Shown: piece by piece, positions 36,162 through 46,563 of the stretch
Layout of the letters: every line of letters begins with the position of its first letter
Position numbering within the stretch: position 1 is the stretch's first letter
Assembly: GCA_041821265.1 (NCBI GenBank)
Contig: JBGUEQ010000012.1
Coordinates: 1 to 64,000 of the forward strand
Reading direction: 5' to 3'
Length of the DNA: 64,000 nucleotides
Origin: Lachnotalea sp041821265
Lineage (GTDB): Bacteria; Bacillota; Clostridia; Lachnospirales; Lachnospiraceae
Position numbers and translations under genes: made by a program
Notes under the pieces: model-generated
Seen by the model: only the letters and a program-made list of their open reading frames with translations
Told to the model about the DNA's origin: nothing
Database searches by the model: none

Positions 36162-37235
36162 ATAAAAAAGAAAATAATAACTTTTATAAGCATAATGTCA
36201 ATTATAGTTTTATGTATTATTTGTTCTTTATTTATAGATAATAGTTTTATCGAAACAATTTTCAATGACAAAAACCTAATAAGCCCCTATGTGTCAATTA
36301 CTTATGGGATGAATGATAATACTACTGACACTGGTCGACGAATACAGTATTACACATATAGCATAGATAAAAAGAAACTTGCTTTACAATGCAGTATTCC
36401 ATATGCCGCACAATACGGAACAGGAGTCGTATCATTAGCAAATCAAAAGGTTTATTATTCTGGAAGAGCAGGAAAAAATGTTAACGACTCTTTAACAGTA
36501 TATGATCTAAAAACTGGAGAAACTCAAGCTTTAGAAAACGAAAATGCTACATACAATGATATTGCTATTGTTGATAATCATACTCTACTTGTAACGGCAA
36601 TTTCAAAAGAAAATGAATGTAATTGGCCTGCTACTTTTGATTTGAATAGTAGAACATTTACTTATTTATATGATGTGAATAATATTAGTGATGCCCTGTA
36701 TTCGACAAGGGCTGGGCGAATAAACTATAACTATATTTATAATAAATTTGTGGATGTATTTGTTAACCAAGATGAATTTTATTCACCAAAATTCCGTTCA
36801 AATGAAGTTGATATTGACTATAACATTGCACTTGTTTCACCTAATCTGTTAATAAATACGAAAAATATATTCACTAAAAAGACTAAGGCTGCTGATGACA
36901 TTTACATGGAAACGCAAATTTCAGATAATTCAATTTTGTTACAAGTTATTGATCTTGTTGGGGGTAAGAGCTTTTTCTATTTACTTGATTTGGTAAATAA
37001 ATCGATGAAAGAAATTGATTGCCCATTTAAAAATGCGACATATATTACAGATTGTGTTACATTGGACCAAGGTAAGACATACTTTGTGTTAGGTGGGTTC
37101 AAAAATGGTAATGAACTTCAAAAAAATGGTTTATTCTATTATGACACAAATACAGAACAAGCAGAGCCTATATTGATGAATAATGATAGTATCCAAGGAC
37201 ATGTAATTAATTTTACAGTTGTAGGGAACAGGTAG
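36162..37235 (+). CDS. Putative exported protein of unknown function
   Basis: About 357 residues with an N-terminal signal anchor (KKKIITFISIMSIIVLCIIC). The remainder is extracellular and rich in short beta-like segments (VYDLKTGETQAL, ATFDLNSRTFTYLYD, LLDLVNKSMKEIDCP), suggesting a beta-propeller. The first ATG (36195) lies inside the hydrophobic segment and has no ribosome site. GGAGGG at 36151-36156 instead points to ATA at 36162 or ATT at 36159. So the gene may use a rare start or have lost its ATG. No family was recognised. Confidence 0.55.
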   Translation: MKKKIITFISIMSIIVLCIICSLFIDNSFIETIFNDKNLISPYVSITYGMNDNTTDTGRRIQYYTYSIDKKKLALQCSIPYAAQYGTGVVSLANQKVYYSGRAGKNVNDSLTVYDLKTGETQALENENATYNDIAIVDNHTLLVTAISKENECNWPATFDLNSRTFTYLYDVNNISDALYSTRAGRINYNYIYNKFVDVFVNQDEFYSPKFRSNEVDIDYNIALVSPNLLINTKNIFTKKTKAADDIYMETQISDNSILLQVIDLVGGKSFFYLLDLVNKSMKEIDCPFKNATYITDCVTLDQGKTYFVLGGFKNGNELQKNGLFYYDTNTEQAEPILMNNDSIQGHVINFTVVGNR

Positions 37236-37807
37236 TAATCTTTATAAGCAAAAAAAAGCTAGAGAAATTTATAAGAATGGGTTTACGGTTGTTAAATGGG
37301 GCGGAACAGAAGTTAAATAAAGACAAATAAATTAACAAAAATCATTCACATAATTGATCCTAGCAAAAATATCATATTTGCTGGGATTTTTACATCTTTT
37401 TGTTGTCATAGCATCCAACCAACAAAACTATAGAAAATAAAATAAAACTTTATATATATGTTAAATACTTGTTATTCCTCGCAGGATATCTAAAAGGAAT
37501 TATATGAATATTTTATGGAAGAAGAGAAGTCTTGAGCAACTATAAGACATATCCAAAAACATGATATAGTATGGTAATATACACGTATCCTACAAATATT
37601 TTGACGAATAAGATAAATTATAATTCTACAATATTGTTATGAATATAAAATATTATTTAAGGATACTAAAACCTCAAATATTTCTGGATATTCAAATATA
37701 ATTCTGAATTAAGTAGAGTATTTCTTGAATGATTACGAATTGATTTCATGTAGAAAAAATGCTAATAGATTCAATAATAAGTTGCTAAAAATCAAGTAAG
37801 AAACAAT
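37236..37807. other. Intergenic with a gene tail and a terminator
   Basis: A short frame ending near 37320 reads IYKNGFTVVKWGGTEVK and looks like the C-terminus of a lost protein. A terminator follows at 37356-37392 (ATCCTAGCAAA with TTTGCTGGGAT, then T-rich). The rest, to 37807, is AT-rich with nothing recognisable. Confidence 0.45.
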
Positions 37808-38053
37808 TTGACATACAAGGGAAAGATATGTTTTGTGTGTAGTATAAAGAAGAAAAGGTATTTATACTTGATACCTATTGGCATTATAGTATTAATGCTA
37901 TTAATAGAGTTAGCAGTTGTAAGAGGTTTTGGTTTGAATTGGAATGATAATAAGTTTTTGATTTTAAGAGTGTTTAAAGATTTTAGTTTTAGTTTTATTT
38001 TGATGATCATGTTTGGAGTTTTCTATGAATGGATTCAAGTAATACGATCATAG
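37808..38053 (+). CDS. Small membrane protein, uncertain
   Basis: An 81-residue frame has two hydrophobic segments (YLIPIGIIVLMLLIELAVV and FSFSFILMIMFGVFYEW). No strong ribosome site precedes the TTG at 37808; AAGGGAAAG lies further in and could serve an internal GTG. No family was recognised. It may be a true small membrane protein or a remnant. Confidence 0.35.
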   Translation: MTYKGKICFVCSIKKKRYLYLIPIGIIVLMLLIELAVVRGFGLNWNDNKFLILRVFKDFSFSFILMIMFGVFYEWIQVIRS

Positions 38054-38183
38054 AATAATTGATATAACCCTAAATGAAATTCATTAATATTAATTGTGAA
38101 ACCATTTCAAAACACCGCTACAGAGTGCAGGGTTAACAGAATATCTTCACCAGAACAGGAGAAAATCATATGTCAGATCTAAA

Positions 38184-38864
38184 ATGTCAGGAAGTCTTTA
38201 CGGAAAGCAGATTGGTGAACTTGGACAGATGACATTATCGGGGATTCTCGATTTCTTAAGTAGAATACCGAAGGAAGAATTATCCCAGTTTGGTAAGAAT
38301 GTAGTCAAGAATATGATGGAGAAATTAAAGAAACTAATACAGTTTCGTTTAGGGCATCTGGCTCTTTATCGGGAGATAGCGTCACTAAGCGGTGGTGAGG
38401 TGCAGCGTATTTTTCTTCATCTTCATCTAGAGTCCAGATTGGATTCTTTGATTTATGTCTTTGATGAACCAATGGCAGGCTTACATCCAACGGAGAAGGA
38501 AAGCATGATCAAAGCGGTTGAAGAACTAAGAGACCTTGGTAATACAGTGATTGTGGTGGAGCATGATAAAGAAATGATGATTCACGCCGACCATATTATC
38601 GAGATTGGTCCTAAGGCTGGTGTAGAAGGTGGAACCGTAGTCTATCAAGGTGATTATGAAGAATACAAAAAAGTTGACACGCTGCTGAGTCAGTATCTTT
38701 CGGGTAAACAATCGATGCCAAATGTAGAAGTGTTAAAGAGCTGTGATTATATCATTGAACTTGGTCCAGAAGGTGGAGACAAGGGTGGTGAAATCATTGC
38801 CAAAGGCACACCGGAACAACTGAGAGACAATCCAAATTCCAAGACAGGATGGTATCTTGCATGA
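38184..38864 (+). pseudogene. UvrA-like ABC protein, large internal deletion
   Basis: The frame carries the signature and Walker B of the first UvrA ABC domain (SLSGGEVQRIFLHLHLESRL, YVFDEPMAGLHP, VEHDKEMM). It passes in frame at about residues 172-182 (SGKQSMP to NVEVLKSCDYIIELGPEGG) into the last 45 residues of the second ABC domain. The N-terminus, zinc modules and most of the second ABC domain are gone. Intact relatives are 750-950 residues. It resembles the UvrA paralogue (UvrA2-like) class and cannot act in repair. Confidence 0.85.
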
Positions 38865-38994
38865 ACTTTAAAACGTTGATGAAAAATTCTTATGATTTGT
38901 TGACAGAGAACTTGAATTTGAAAGGAATTAATATCAATGAGAATGAATGCAGATAATTTCTTTAGTGGTAATGATATTGGCAAGGGGGGATCCT

Positions 38995-39769
38995 ATGAAT
39001 CAAAGAAAAAAGGTATACTTAGAAAAGATAATTAACAGTAGCTATAACAACACTGCTGGCATAATTGTACTGAAAAACGGTAAAACATTATATGAAAACT
39101 ACTTTCATGAATACACGGCCACTAACACGGTTCATGTTGCATCGGTAACAAAAAGTATTTTTTCTTCATTGATTGGTATCGCGATAGAGAATGGGAATAT
39201 AAAAAGTATAGACCAAAAAGTATTGGATTTTTTCCCAGATTACACGGTTAAAACAGGTGAAAAAACAATACGAAGTGTTACGATTAAGGATATGCTGACT
39301 ATGACAGCCCCATATAAATATAAGATAGAACCATATGAAACGTTTTTTGCAAGCGATAACTGGACAAATGCTGCACTCGACTTATTAGGAGGCAGAGGCA
39401 AGACGGGAAAATTTATGTATTCAGCTATCGTAGGAACACATATTCTGTCGGGAATTCTTGTAAAAGCAACAGGACAATCCGTGTTTGATTTTGCAACAGA
39501 AAATTTATTCATGCCATTGGAAATTCAGGTTGATCAAAATGTGGTGTTACATAATAAAGAAGAACAACTTGCCTTATGGTTATTTGTGGTGGATTATTGA
39601 TGATAAAGAACATAGTTATGCAGCATTGGGAGATGGAGGAAATGTGATTTATATCAATACAAAGAAAAAAATGGTAGTTTCGATAGCTTCTCTTTTTATG
39701 CCACGTGCTAAGGATAGAATAAAATTGATTAAAGAGTATATTGAACCAATGTTTGAAAATTGTGTATAG
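38995..39769 (+). pseudogene. Serine hydrolase (beta-lactamase class C fold), deleted and frameshifted
   Basis: The first part (ATG 38995, behind AAGGGGGG) has the SxxK catalytic motif VASVTKS and follows the class C fold to about residue 187. The frame then leaves the family and stops at 39600. The last part continues in the next frame from about 39565 (PYGYLWWIIDD, YAALGDGGNVIYI) to 39769. About 80 residues between them are missing. This is typical of the broad penicillin-binding-protein-like hydrolase family; now inactive. Confidence 0.85.
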
Positions 39770-39773
39770 TGAC

Positions 39774-39798
39774 TCCTAATCTATCAAGGAGATTAGGA
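39774..39798 (+). terminator. Weak hairpin after the serine hydrolase remnant
   Basis: TCCTAATCT pairs with AGATTAGGA around a 7-base loop (TATCAAG), but the T tract after it is poor. The next 290 bases hold no gene. Confidence 0.45.
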
Positions 39799-40088
39799 TC
39801 ATTTGTCGCAAAAAATCAAAAGGTGCTATTAGCGACAGCGTAAAGTCATGATTCAAAAGTTATAAGTTATTATAAAACAAATTATCTTAAAAAGAGAAGC
39901 TTGAAAAGGACTGAGAAATAGTGAGAAGTTACAATGATTTTTAAAATAAACAAATTAATCTTCATCTGAAATTCAAATCGACATGTTATAATTGATTTAA
40001 TAACAAAACTAAGTTTAGTTATCTTTGGTATAAAATAAAATTGAAACAATAGAGTTGAATACATAACCTTAGAAAGGATCATAATTTT

Positions 40089-40787
40089 ATGCAAAATCAA
40101 CAATATCGCGTATTATTTCTTGAAGATGAGCCAACCATTCGAGATGTTCTAAAGGAATATATGAACATCTCCAACTATATTGTAACAGAAACCGAAAATG
40201 GAGATGAAGCCATTGCCATGTTAAACAAAAATACGTTTGATATAGCAGTCCTAGATATCATGGTGCCAGGTGCTAGTGGACTTGAGGTATTAAGTCATAT
40301 CAAAGATCATTATCCTCAAACGGCTACGATAATGCTTACGGCATTAGAAGATGAAAAAACACAAGTAGATGCGTTTAACCGATATTCTGATGATTATGTA
40401 ATAAAACCAGTCTCTCCCATTATTCTCTTGAAAAGAATGGAAACAATTTTACGTCGTACGAAACAAAATCTTCATAATTCACAAATTAGAATTGGACTTA
40501 CATTTGAAGAAGAGGCTTATTGTGCTTATTATAACGGCAGCGCTTTACCGCTTACCTTAAGTGAATATTTACTAATGCAAACCCTATATAAGGAGCCAAA
40601 TCACGTTTTTAACCGAGAACAACTAATACTTCGCATTTTTAATGAAGATTATATTGGAAACGATCGTATTATTGATGCACATATTAAAAACATTAGAAAA
40701 AAATTGCCTGTATCTTGTATTAAAACGGTAATAGGAATCGGCTATCAATTTGATAAAGAAGGAGCGGCGCATGAAACTCAGTCATAA
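40089..40787 (+). CDS. OmpR/PhoB-type response regulator
   Basis: The 232-residue regulator has a receiver domain (LFLEDEPTIRDVLKEYM, phosphoacceptor Asp in AVLDIMVPGASG, Lys in DDYVIKP). The C-terminal winged helix has NREQLILRIF and RIIDAHIKNIRKKL. It overlaps the kinase gene by 17 bases. The likely target is the ABC transporter operon that follows. Confidence 0.94.
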   Translation: MQNQQYRVLFLEDEPTIRDVLKEYMNISNYIVTETENGDEAIAMLNKNTFDIAVLDIMVPGASGLEVLSHIKDHYPQTATIMLTALEDEKTQVDAFNRYSDDYVIKPVSPIILLKRMETILRRTKQNLHNSQIRIGLTFEEEAYCAYYNGSALPLTLSEYLLMQTLYKEPNHVFNREQLILRIFNEDYIGNDRIIDAHIKNIRKKLPVSCIKTVIGIGYQFDKEGAAHETQS

Positions 40788-42372
40788 AAATTTTCTCTAT
40801 ACTGCAATTGTAACAAGTATACTAGCCATTCTAGTTTTTGGATATTTTATTTTTATGCTTCCGTCTCTCTACGTGGATTACATGTCAAATGAAAATTATA
40901 ATTCGATTGTAAAACAGCATGAAGGCTATCTTAAGGACAGTTCATACAAAAATATAACGGTTCAAAATCCAAGTTGTATGACAATTGATATTCCTTTTGA
41001 GAACAATTCTTTTGTTGTTACTAGTAAGACGTTTCAAACAAAAATAACACCAACAACAGACGATATGACGAAACTTCTCGCAGTCATAAAAAATTATGCA
41101 AAAACGAATCTAGAATCTTTTCAAAATAATGATAAAAGTATGGACCAAGAAGCATTTACCGCAGAATTTGAAGAAAAGGTTTCAGAATGGAAGACTGCGT
41201 TTATGAAGCAAGCAACTTTTTTAGACGATCTTCCTTTTACACTACAAACGCAATTGGTCTCATCTTATGATGAAAATTATTGGGACGAATCTACAAACAT
41301 GTATTATCTTTCTGATGATATTCTTATTGTGGAAGCTAGCGTCACAGATGGTGAAAACCACTATACAAATTATATTGGGCTTACATTTAATAGTGATCGT
41401 ATTGTGATATCCTATCTTCCTACAATGACTCCTCAAATGAATGAAATCACCCCGATTATAATTCGCTCCATGCCTATGCTTATTGCGGTTATCATATTAT
41501 TCGCATTAGTCGTATCTTATTTATATTCCAAAGGGATTGTTGATCCAATTATAAGGTTAGTAAAGCATACCGAAACAGTAAAACGAAGCCATGATATTGC
41601 GAATGCAACACTTCCAGTAACAGGGAAAGATGAAATTGCTCTTCTTATTCAGACGTTAAATGAGTTGTATCGAGAATTAGATACGAATTATAAAGATTTG
41701 GAAAATAAAAATAATGAATTAAAAGAGAAGAGCAAAAGACAAGAGGTATTTTTACGTTCATCGTCTCATCAATTAAAAACGCCAATTGCGGCCGCACTTT
41801 TGTTGGTTGATGGTATAACAAATCAGATTGGTAAATATCAAGATGCAAAAGTATATTTACCAGAAGTAAAAAAACAGCTTCTATCAATGCGAAAAATTGT
41901 GGAAGATATTTTATATTTAAGTCGATGTGAAGAGAGGATAACTTTTGAAACGGTAGATTTAAATATGTTGGTTTCCAGACAACTATCATTTTATCAAATT
42001 ACATTAGACGAAGGAAATTATAAAGTGGTAACGAACTATAGTGATGCTAGTTACGTAAGGAGTGATTCGAATTTATTATTAAAAATTATTGAAAACCTTA
42101 TTTTTAATGCAATCGTCCATAGTGAAATAGGCGCTACGATTACTATTTCAACAAAACCAAATCAATTAGAAATTCATAATACAAACGCTCATATTGAGGA
42201 AGAGTTAATACCTAATATGTTTGAGCCGTTTGTAAGTGGAAGTGGAAAAGGGCATGGACTGGGCTTATATATTGTTGCTTATTATACAAATATCTTAGGC
42301 GCAAGAGTGAAGATTTGCAATGTGAGTGACGGTGTACTTACAAGTGTAATGTTTGATGCGACTGATAAATAA
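40771..42372 (+). CDS. Sensor histidine kinase
   Basis: The 533-residue kinase has two membrane segments (about 10-30 and 228-250) that bound a roughly 200-residue extracellular sensor. HAMP follows, then the H-box SSSHQLKTPIAAALLL with the phosphorylated His. The catalytic ATPase domain has ENLIFNAIVHS and a glycine-rich SGSGKGHGLGLYIV. The ATG at 40771 follows AAGGAG; the longer frame from 40750 does not. It pairs with the upstream regulator. Confidence 0.93.
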   Translation: MKLSHKNFLYTAIVTSILAILVFGYFIFMLPSLYVDYMSNENYNSIVKQHEGYLKDSSYKNITVQNPSCMTIDIPFENNSFVVTSKTFQTKITPTTDDMTKLLAVIKNYAKTNLESFQNNDKSMDQEAFTAEFEEKVSEWKTAFMKQATFLDDLPFTLQTQLVSSYDENYWDESTNMYYLSDDILIVEASVTDGENHYTNYIGLTFNSDRIVISYLPTMTPQMNEITPIIIRSMPMLIAVIILFALVVSYLYSKGIVDPIIRLVKHTETVKRSHDIANATLPVTGKDEIALLIQTLNELYRELDTNYKDLENKNNELKEKSKRQEVFLRSSSHQLKTPIAAALLLVDGITNQIGKYQDAKVYLPEVKKQLLSMRKIVEDILYLSRCEERITFETVDLNMLVSRQLSFYQITLDEGNYKVVTNYSDASYVRSDSNLLLKIIENLIFNAIVHSEIGATITISTKPNQLEIHNTNAHIEEELIPNMFEPFVSGSGKGHGLGLYIVAYYTNILGARVKICNVSDGVLTSVMFDATDK

Positions 42373-42511
42373 TTGATTACGGATCAAGAAAAAGTGGATG
42401 ACATTTCCCCTGGCATCTTCATCAGATTCATTTATTATCTACACAGAGTCTTCATATGAGATTCATATCCGTTTGCTAAGATAACAGTGTAAAGAAGAGG
42501 AGATGAAAACC

Positions 42512-43393
42512 ATGTTACTAAGAATTAATAATTTAAATGTTCAATATGGAAAAACGATGGCACTTAATATTACTGAACCGATTACAATTGAAAAAGGGGA
42601 TCGCATCGGTGTGATCGGTTCAAATGGAGCAGGAAAAAGCACATTGATAAAGAGTTTTTTAGGAATTGCAAATTACACAGGTTCGATTGATAGTTCGATT
42701 ACCCCGCTGGATATGGCGGTGCATATGCAATTCAATGAATATACCAACAGTATGGCGACAAAACATGTTATGGAGGCAATTCTCCAAACTAAGATTAAGA
42801 AAAATCAAAAACTCCAAGAGCTTATTTCGTATTTCGAATTTGAAAAGTGCCTTAATAAAAAATATAAAGTTCTTTCAGGAGGACAAAAGCAACGCTTTAC
42901 TATTATATTAGTCATGATGCAGGATGCACCACTTACCTTCTACGATGAAGTGACTTCAGGGTTGGATTTTGAGACGCGACAAAAACTCGTTGAGAAGTTA
43001 GTTTCTTGGTATCAAGGCAAGGAAGCTGGGTTATGTGTGGTTTCACACTACTATGAAGAATTAGAACAATTAACGAATAAATTATTGATTCTTGAACAGG
43101 GAAAAGTGATTGCTTTTGGCGATAAGAAGGAACTCTTTAGGAAATATTGTGGGCGTGCGATTATCGTAATTGACAATAATCAAAAAAACCAGTTATTAAC
43201 CAATAAATATGAAAAGTTAGCATCCTCAAATCATTTAATTGCGCTTGCTTGTAATACACAGGAGATTGAATCGGAAATATCAAATGTATTAATTCAAAAT
43301 AATGTGAATTTCAAACGCAGTAACAATGATATTGAAATGATTTTTATTAATGCAAAAAAACAAGCGGTATCAGGAGGAATTGAAAATGAATAA
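42512..43393 (+). CDS. ABC transporter ATP-binding protein
   Basis: The 293-residue ATPase has Walker A GSNGAGKST, signature VLSGGQKQRF, Walker B LTFYDEVTSGLD and the switch histidine CVVSHYYEE. The Walker B region carries YDEVT in place of the usual LDEPT, and the sequence after SHYYEE is long and divergent. Start chosen at 42512, nine bases after AGAGGAG. It is the first gene of a two-gene export operon behind the two-component system, an arrangement common for peptide-antibiotic or lantibiotic defence, though the substrate is unknown. Confidence 0.9.
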   Translation: MLLRINNLNVQYGKTMALNITEPITIEKGDRIGVIGSNGAGKSTLIKSFLGIANYTGSIDSSITPLDMAVHMQFNEYTNSMATKHVMEAILQTKIKKNQKLQELISYFEFEKCLNKKYKVLSGGQKQRFTIILVMMQDAPLTFYDEVTSGLDFETRQKLVEKLVSWYQGKEAGLCVVSHYYEELEQLTNKLLILEQGKVIAFGDKKELFRKYCGRAIIVIDNNQKNQLLTNKYEKLASSNHLIALACNTQEIESEISNVLIQNNVNFKRSNNDIEMIFINAKKQAVSGGIENE

Positions 43394-44159
43394 AAATAAA
43401 GTTTCACTCAGAATGATACAATATGAATTGCGAAATGTAGCAGGAAATCCATTTGTTCACATTTTCGGTGTTGGTTTTCCAATCCTCTTATCGATTATTA
43501 TTACAAAGGCGGCATTGAGTGAAATGCTAGATAATTCTTACATGAGTGAAGTTGTTACTTCTATATTCCTTGGAATAGGATCAATTATTCCGTTGGCAAC
43601 TATTCTTATGGGTTATTCAAGTACATGTTCACAGGATATAGAAAAAGATATACCTCTTAGAATGCAGCTGTTTGGATTTAGTGAAAAATATACGATTATC
43701 AATCGATTGTTAGCTGAATTTATTTATATGTCGTTTGCTTTTTTGATTTATTTTGTTGTTGGGTGGAATACAATTAAAATTGTGACACCTGTTGCCTTTG
43801 GAGCAATTATTTATTTTGTTTGTTTATACATTTTTGGAGCAATCCTGTTCCTATTAGCACATGCGATTGCAAATCTTGTGAAGAAATTTGGATTAACTTA
43901 TATGATTACCATGTTAATTTATTTTGGAATGATGATTTTAAGTGGAATGATGGGAATTACAGTGGATAAATTGCCAAAAAGCCTACAGGTTATTTCAAAT
44001 TTACTTCCATCAACTTATTTGAATAAGGATTTTTATACCGTTTGGATTGGAAAAACTTATAATTTCGTACCTATGATACAATCATATATATTCTTTTTTG
44101 CTATATCTGGGATTCTTATGTTTATCATGATTTACAGTTCAAAAAGATATTTGCATTGA
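43386..44159 (+). CDS. ABC transporter permease (ABC-2 type)
   Basis: The 257-residue membrane protein has six predicted segments, and its start overlaps the ATPase stop by 8 bases, with AGGAGG before it. Segments include VGFPILLSIIIT, SIIPLATILMGYSSTC, AFLIYFVVGW and YFGMMILSGMMGI. It forms the membrane part of the exporter controlled by the adjacent two-component system. Confidence 0.88.
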   Translation: MNKNKVSLRMIQYELRNVAGNPFVHIFGVGFPILLSIIITKAALSEMLDNSYMSEVVTSIFLGIGSIIPLATILMGYSSTCSQDIEKDIPLRMQLFGFSEKYTIINRLLAEFIYMSFAFLIYFVVGWNTIKIVTPVAFGAIIYFVCLYIFGAILFLLAHAIANLVKKFGLTYMITMLIYFGMMILSGMMGITVDKLPKSLQVISNLLPSTYLNKDFYTVWIGKTYNFVPMIQSYIFFFAISGILMFIMIYSSKRYLH

Positions 44160-44222
44160 TGCTTGAAACGTTACTGTGAAATAACATAAATAGGCTGTGT
44201 TAAATCGACATATAAAAAATGA

Positions 44223-44394
44223 GATACCTATGAAGTCTCAGGAGGACATAGAGAAGCAGGAGAAAGTATTTAACAGACAGCGAAAAGAGAGCTACAAGAA
44301 GAGACAGGCGCAATTGATTTTGATTTAAAACCAATTTGAGTGTATTCTGTTAGTGGTCAGACCAGAGTAAGTGAGAATTTAAGTGAAGAACCGC
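44223..44394 (+). pseudogene. Nudix hydrolase remnant with two in-frame stops
   Basis: One frame reads DTYEVSGGHREAGESI, a stop, QTAKRELQEETGAIDFDLKP, I, a stop, and VYSVSGQTRVSENLSEEP. The residues GGHREAGES and RELQEETG are an unmistakable Nudix box, with TAA and TGA inside it. No start codon or C-terminus remains. The DNA from 44395 to 44537 carries a fragment like the dispersed repeat (CTCGTGGAGAGGAAG) and no gene. Confidence 0.88.
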
Positions 44395-44537
44395 ATCTCG
44401 TGGAGAGGAAGTAGATGAGATATGCATGGTAAAAAATATTCTAATAAATAAAAAAAATAATAGTATTTTAGCAGAAGTAGAGCTATAATAAATTTAGTGA
44501 AATTTTAATAAAATATATGGTATAAGAGGATGAAATT

Positions 44538-45806
44538 ATGACAAATGTACAAATTATAGCTATTGCGGTATTTTTAGTTACAATGGCGGCCATAATGACT
44601 GAAAAGGTTCATCGGTCGGTTGCAGCTATCGCGGGGGCGGTATTATTGGTATTATGCAAGATTATTACAACAGAAGAAGGTATTGCGGCAGTGGATTTTA
44701 ATACAATCGGGGTTTTGACGGGAATGATGTTATTTGTCGCGGTTGTAAAACAGTCCGGTATTTTTGAATACATAGCAATTAAAAGTGCAAAGTTAGCGAA
44801 GGGAGAACCATGGATTATTATGGTATCATTTATGGTTATTACCGCAGTATTATCTGCTTTTTTGGATAATGTTACAACGGTTTTACTTGTAGGTCCAATG
44901 ACAATAGCGGTAACAGGAATTCTCGAATTAAATCCAATTCCATTTCTTATGACACAAATTATTGCTTCTAATGTCGGAGGAACTGCTACTCTGATTGGTG
45001 ATCCACCTAATATTATGATTGGAAGTGCGGCACACTTAAGCTTTCTTGATTTTATAATTAATACGGGTCCTACCGTTTTGATTGTATTGATTGTAATTAT
45101 TACTTTATTTTATTTTATCTATGGTAGAAAATTAAAAGTTACTTCTGATAAGATGGAAAAAATCATGAAATTGGACGAGAACAAGGCAATTAAAAGCCGT
45201 TCACTAATGATTAAAAGTATTGTTGTTATGATTTTAGTAGTAATTGCTTTTATGATGCATGAGTCACTGGGTATGGAATCGAGCATTGTTGCACTATCCG
45301 CAGCGAGTATTATGTTATTAATAGGGAAACAAGATTCTGAGGAAATTATTTTGAGTGTTGAATGGTCTACCATTCTTTTCTTTATGGGTCTATTTATTGT
45401 AGTTGGTGGCCTTGAACAAACGGGAGTTATAGAAATGCTTGCGGATGGAATGCTAGCGATTACAAGTGGAAATCAAATGATGACTATGATTTTGATATTA
45501 TGGATATCTGCAATATTATCAGCATTCTTGGATAATATACCTTTTGTAGCGACGATGATTCCTTTAATTTTAACTATGCAAAGTAGCGGCATGGAAGTAA
45601 CTCCATTATGGTGGGCATTATCTCTTGGCGCGTGTCTAGGTGGAAATGGTTCTCTAGTTGGAGCATCAGCCAATGTAGTGTTATCTGATATTAGCAAAAA
45701 AAATGGATATCCGATAACATTTGCATATTTTTTAAAAAGGGGTTTCCCACTTATGTTGATATCTATTATGATTGCGACGGTTGTTATGCTTTTTCAGTTC
45801 ATTTAA
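44538..45806 (+). CDS. ArsB/NhaD-type permease (SLC13/ion transporter superfamily)
   Basis: The 422-residue membrane protein has about ten to eleven hydrophobic segments. Two family repeats, SAFLDNVTTVLLVGP and SAFLDNIPFVATMIP, mark the inverted halves, with GGTATLIGDPPNIMIG between. The family exports anions or exchanges Na+/H+; the precise ion cannot be read from sequence. The gene follows an AGAGG site. The small gene after it may be cotranscribed. Confidence 0.88.
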   Translation: MTNVQIIAIAVFLVTMAAIMTEKVHRSVAAIAGAVLLVLCKIITTEEGIAAVDFNTIGVLTGMMLFVAVVKQSGIFEYIAIKSAKLAKGEPWIIMVSFMVITAVLSAFLDNVTTVLLVGPMTIAVTGILELNPIPFLMTQIIASNVGGTATLIGDPPNIMIGSAAHLSFLDFIINTGPTVLIVLIVIITLFYFIYGRKLKVTSDKMEKIMKLDENKAIKSRSLMIKSIVVMILVVIAFMMHESLGMESSIVALSAASIMLLIGKQDSEEIILSVEWSTILFFMGLFIVVGGLEQTGVIEMLADGMLAITSGNQMMTMILILWISAILSAFLDNIPFVATMIPLILTMQSSGMEVTPLWWALSLGACLGGNGSLVGASANVVLSDISKKNGYPITFAYFLKRGFPLMLISIMIATVVMLFQFI

Positions 45807-45847
45807 CTGTTTTATAATTTTATTCTATTCCAAAGGGGGAAGTAATT

Positions 45848-46309
45848 ATGCAAAAAAATAATGTGAATGGCGATGTAATAGATATGATGCTTAGTCAATT
45901 AGGGGCTAAGGAGATTCATCATTTCTCAAGTACAATGCATATTGTTAACTTTGATCTGGGAGACGGGTTAGAAGTTTCATATGTATTTAATATTACTCGT
46001 GGAGATACCTATTTTCTTCAACGAATGAAACCATATGCTATGATACATGGAAAGTATGCGAGTTATAAGGAAATAATTGATTTTATTACAGAAGATATTA
46101 CCAAATTTAGAAAAGCAAAAGAAATAAATGATACAGATATTTATCTAAAACTTGCTGAAGAAATAGAGCAAGTGAAAACAAGAACAGAGCATATATTTTT
46201 AAATCATGATGTATCTCTTGAAGATTTTAGATTAATTCAAGAAGGATTCAATACACTTTTAAAATGGATTGAACTTGCTAACAAAAAGTCAGATAAAATT
46301 GAGATATAA
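45848..46309 (+). CDS. Conserved-looking protein of unknown function
   Basis: The 153-residue soluble protein begins MQKNNVNGDVIDMMLSQLGA and has a helical C-terminus rich in charged residues. AAAGGGGG precedes the ATG. I do not recognise a family. It lies 41 bases after the permease gene and may share its transcript. Confidence 0.65.
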   Translation: MQKNNVNGDVIDMMLSQLGAKEIHHFSSTMHIVNFDLGDGLEVSYVFNITRGDTYFLQRMKPYAMIHGKYASYKEIIDFITEDITKFRKAKEINDTDIYLKLAEEIEQVKTRTEHIFLNHDVSLEDFRLIQEGFNTLLKWIELANKKSDKIEI

Positions 46310-46366
46310 GGATATTTTTTGAAAAATATGAAATGCACCAATAAAGAACAGATAAGAAGAGAAATT

Positions 46367-46403
46367 AAAACGATATGAAACAGTATTCTGTACCGTTTTT
46401 TTT
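46367..46403 (+). terminator. Terminator after the unknown gene
   Basis: AAAACG and ACAG on the left pair with CTGT and CGTTTT on the right, with an internal loop, followed by a run of eight T. It ends the permease transcript. Confidence 0.75.
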
Positions 46404-46563
46404 GCTAGGAAGACACAAGTTAATTTGTAACGAGTTTGTCTAATTTTACTAAAGAAAACTTACAATAATGAACGAAGTCCTAACATTTCATTCATTGCAG
46501 TTTGTAACTTTGAAGCTTATACTAGGTATATAAACTCGTAAATTTACCAGTGGAGGTAGACAA

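Noticed and set aside
37808..38010. Minus-strand frame opposite the small membrane protein
   Set aside because: It is low-complexity lysine and leucine coding from AT-rich DNA, with no start signals.
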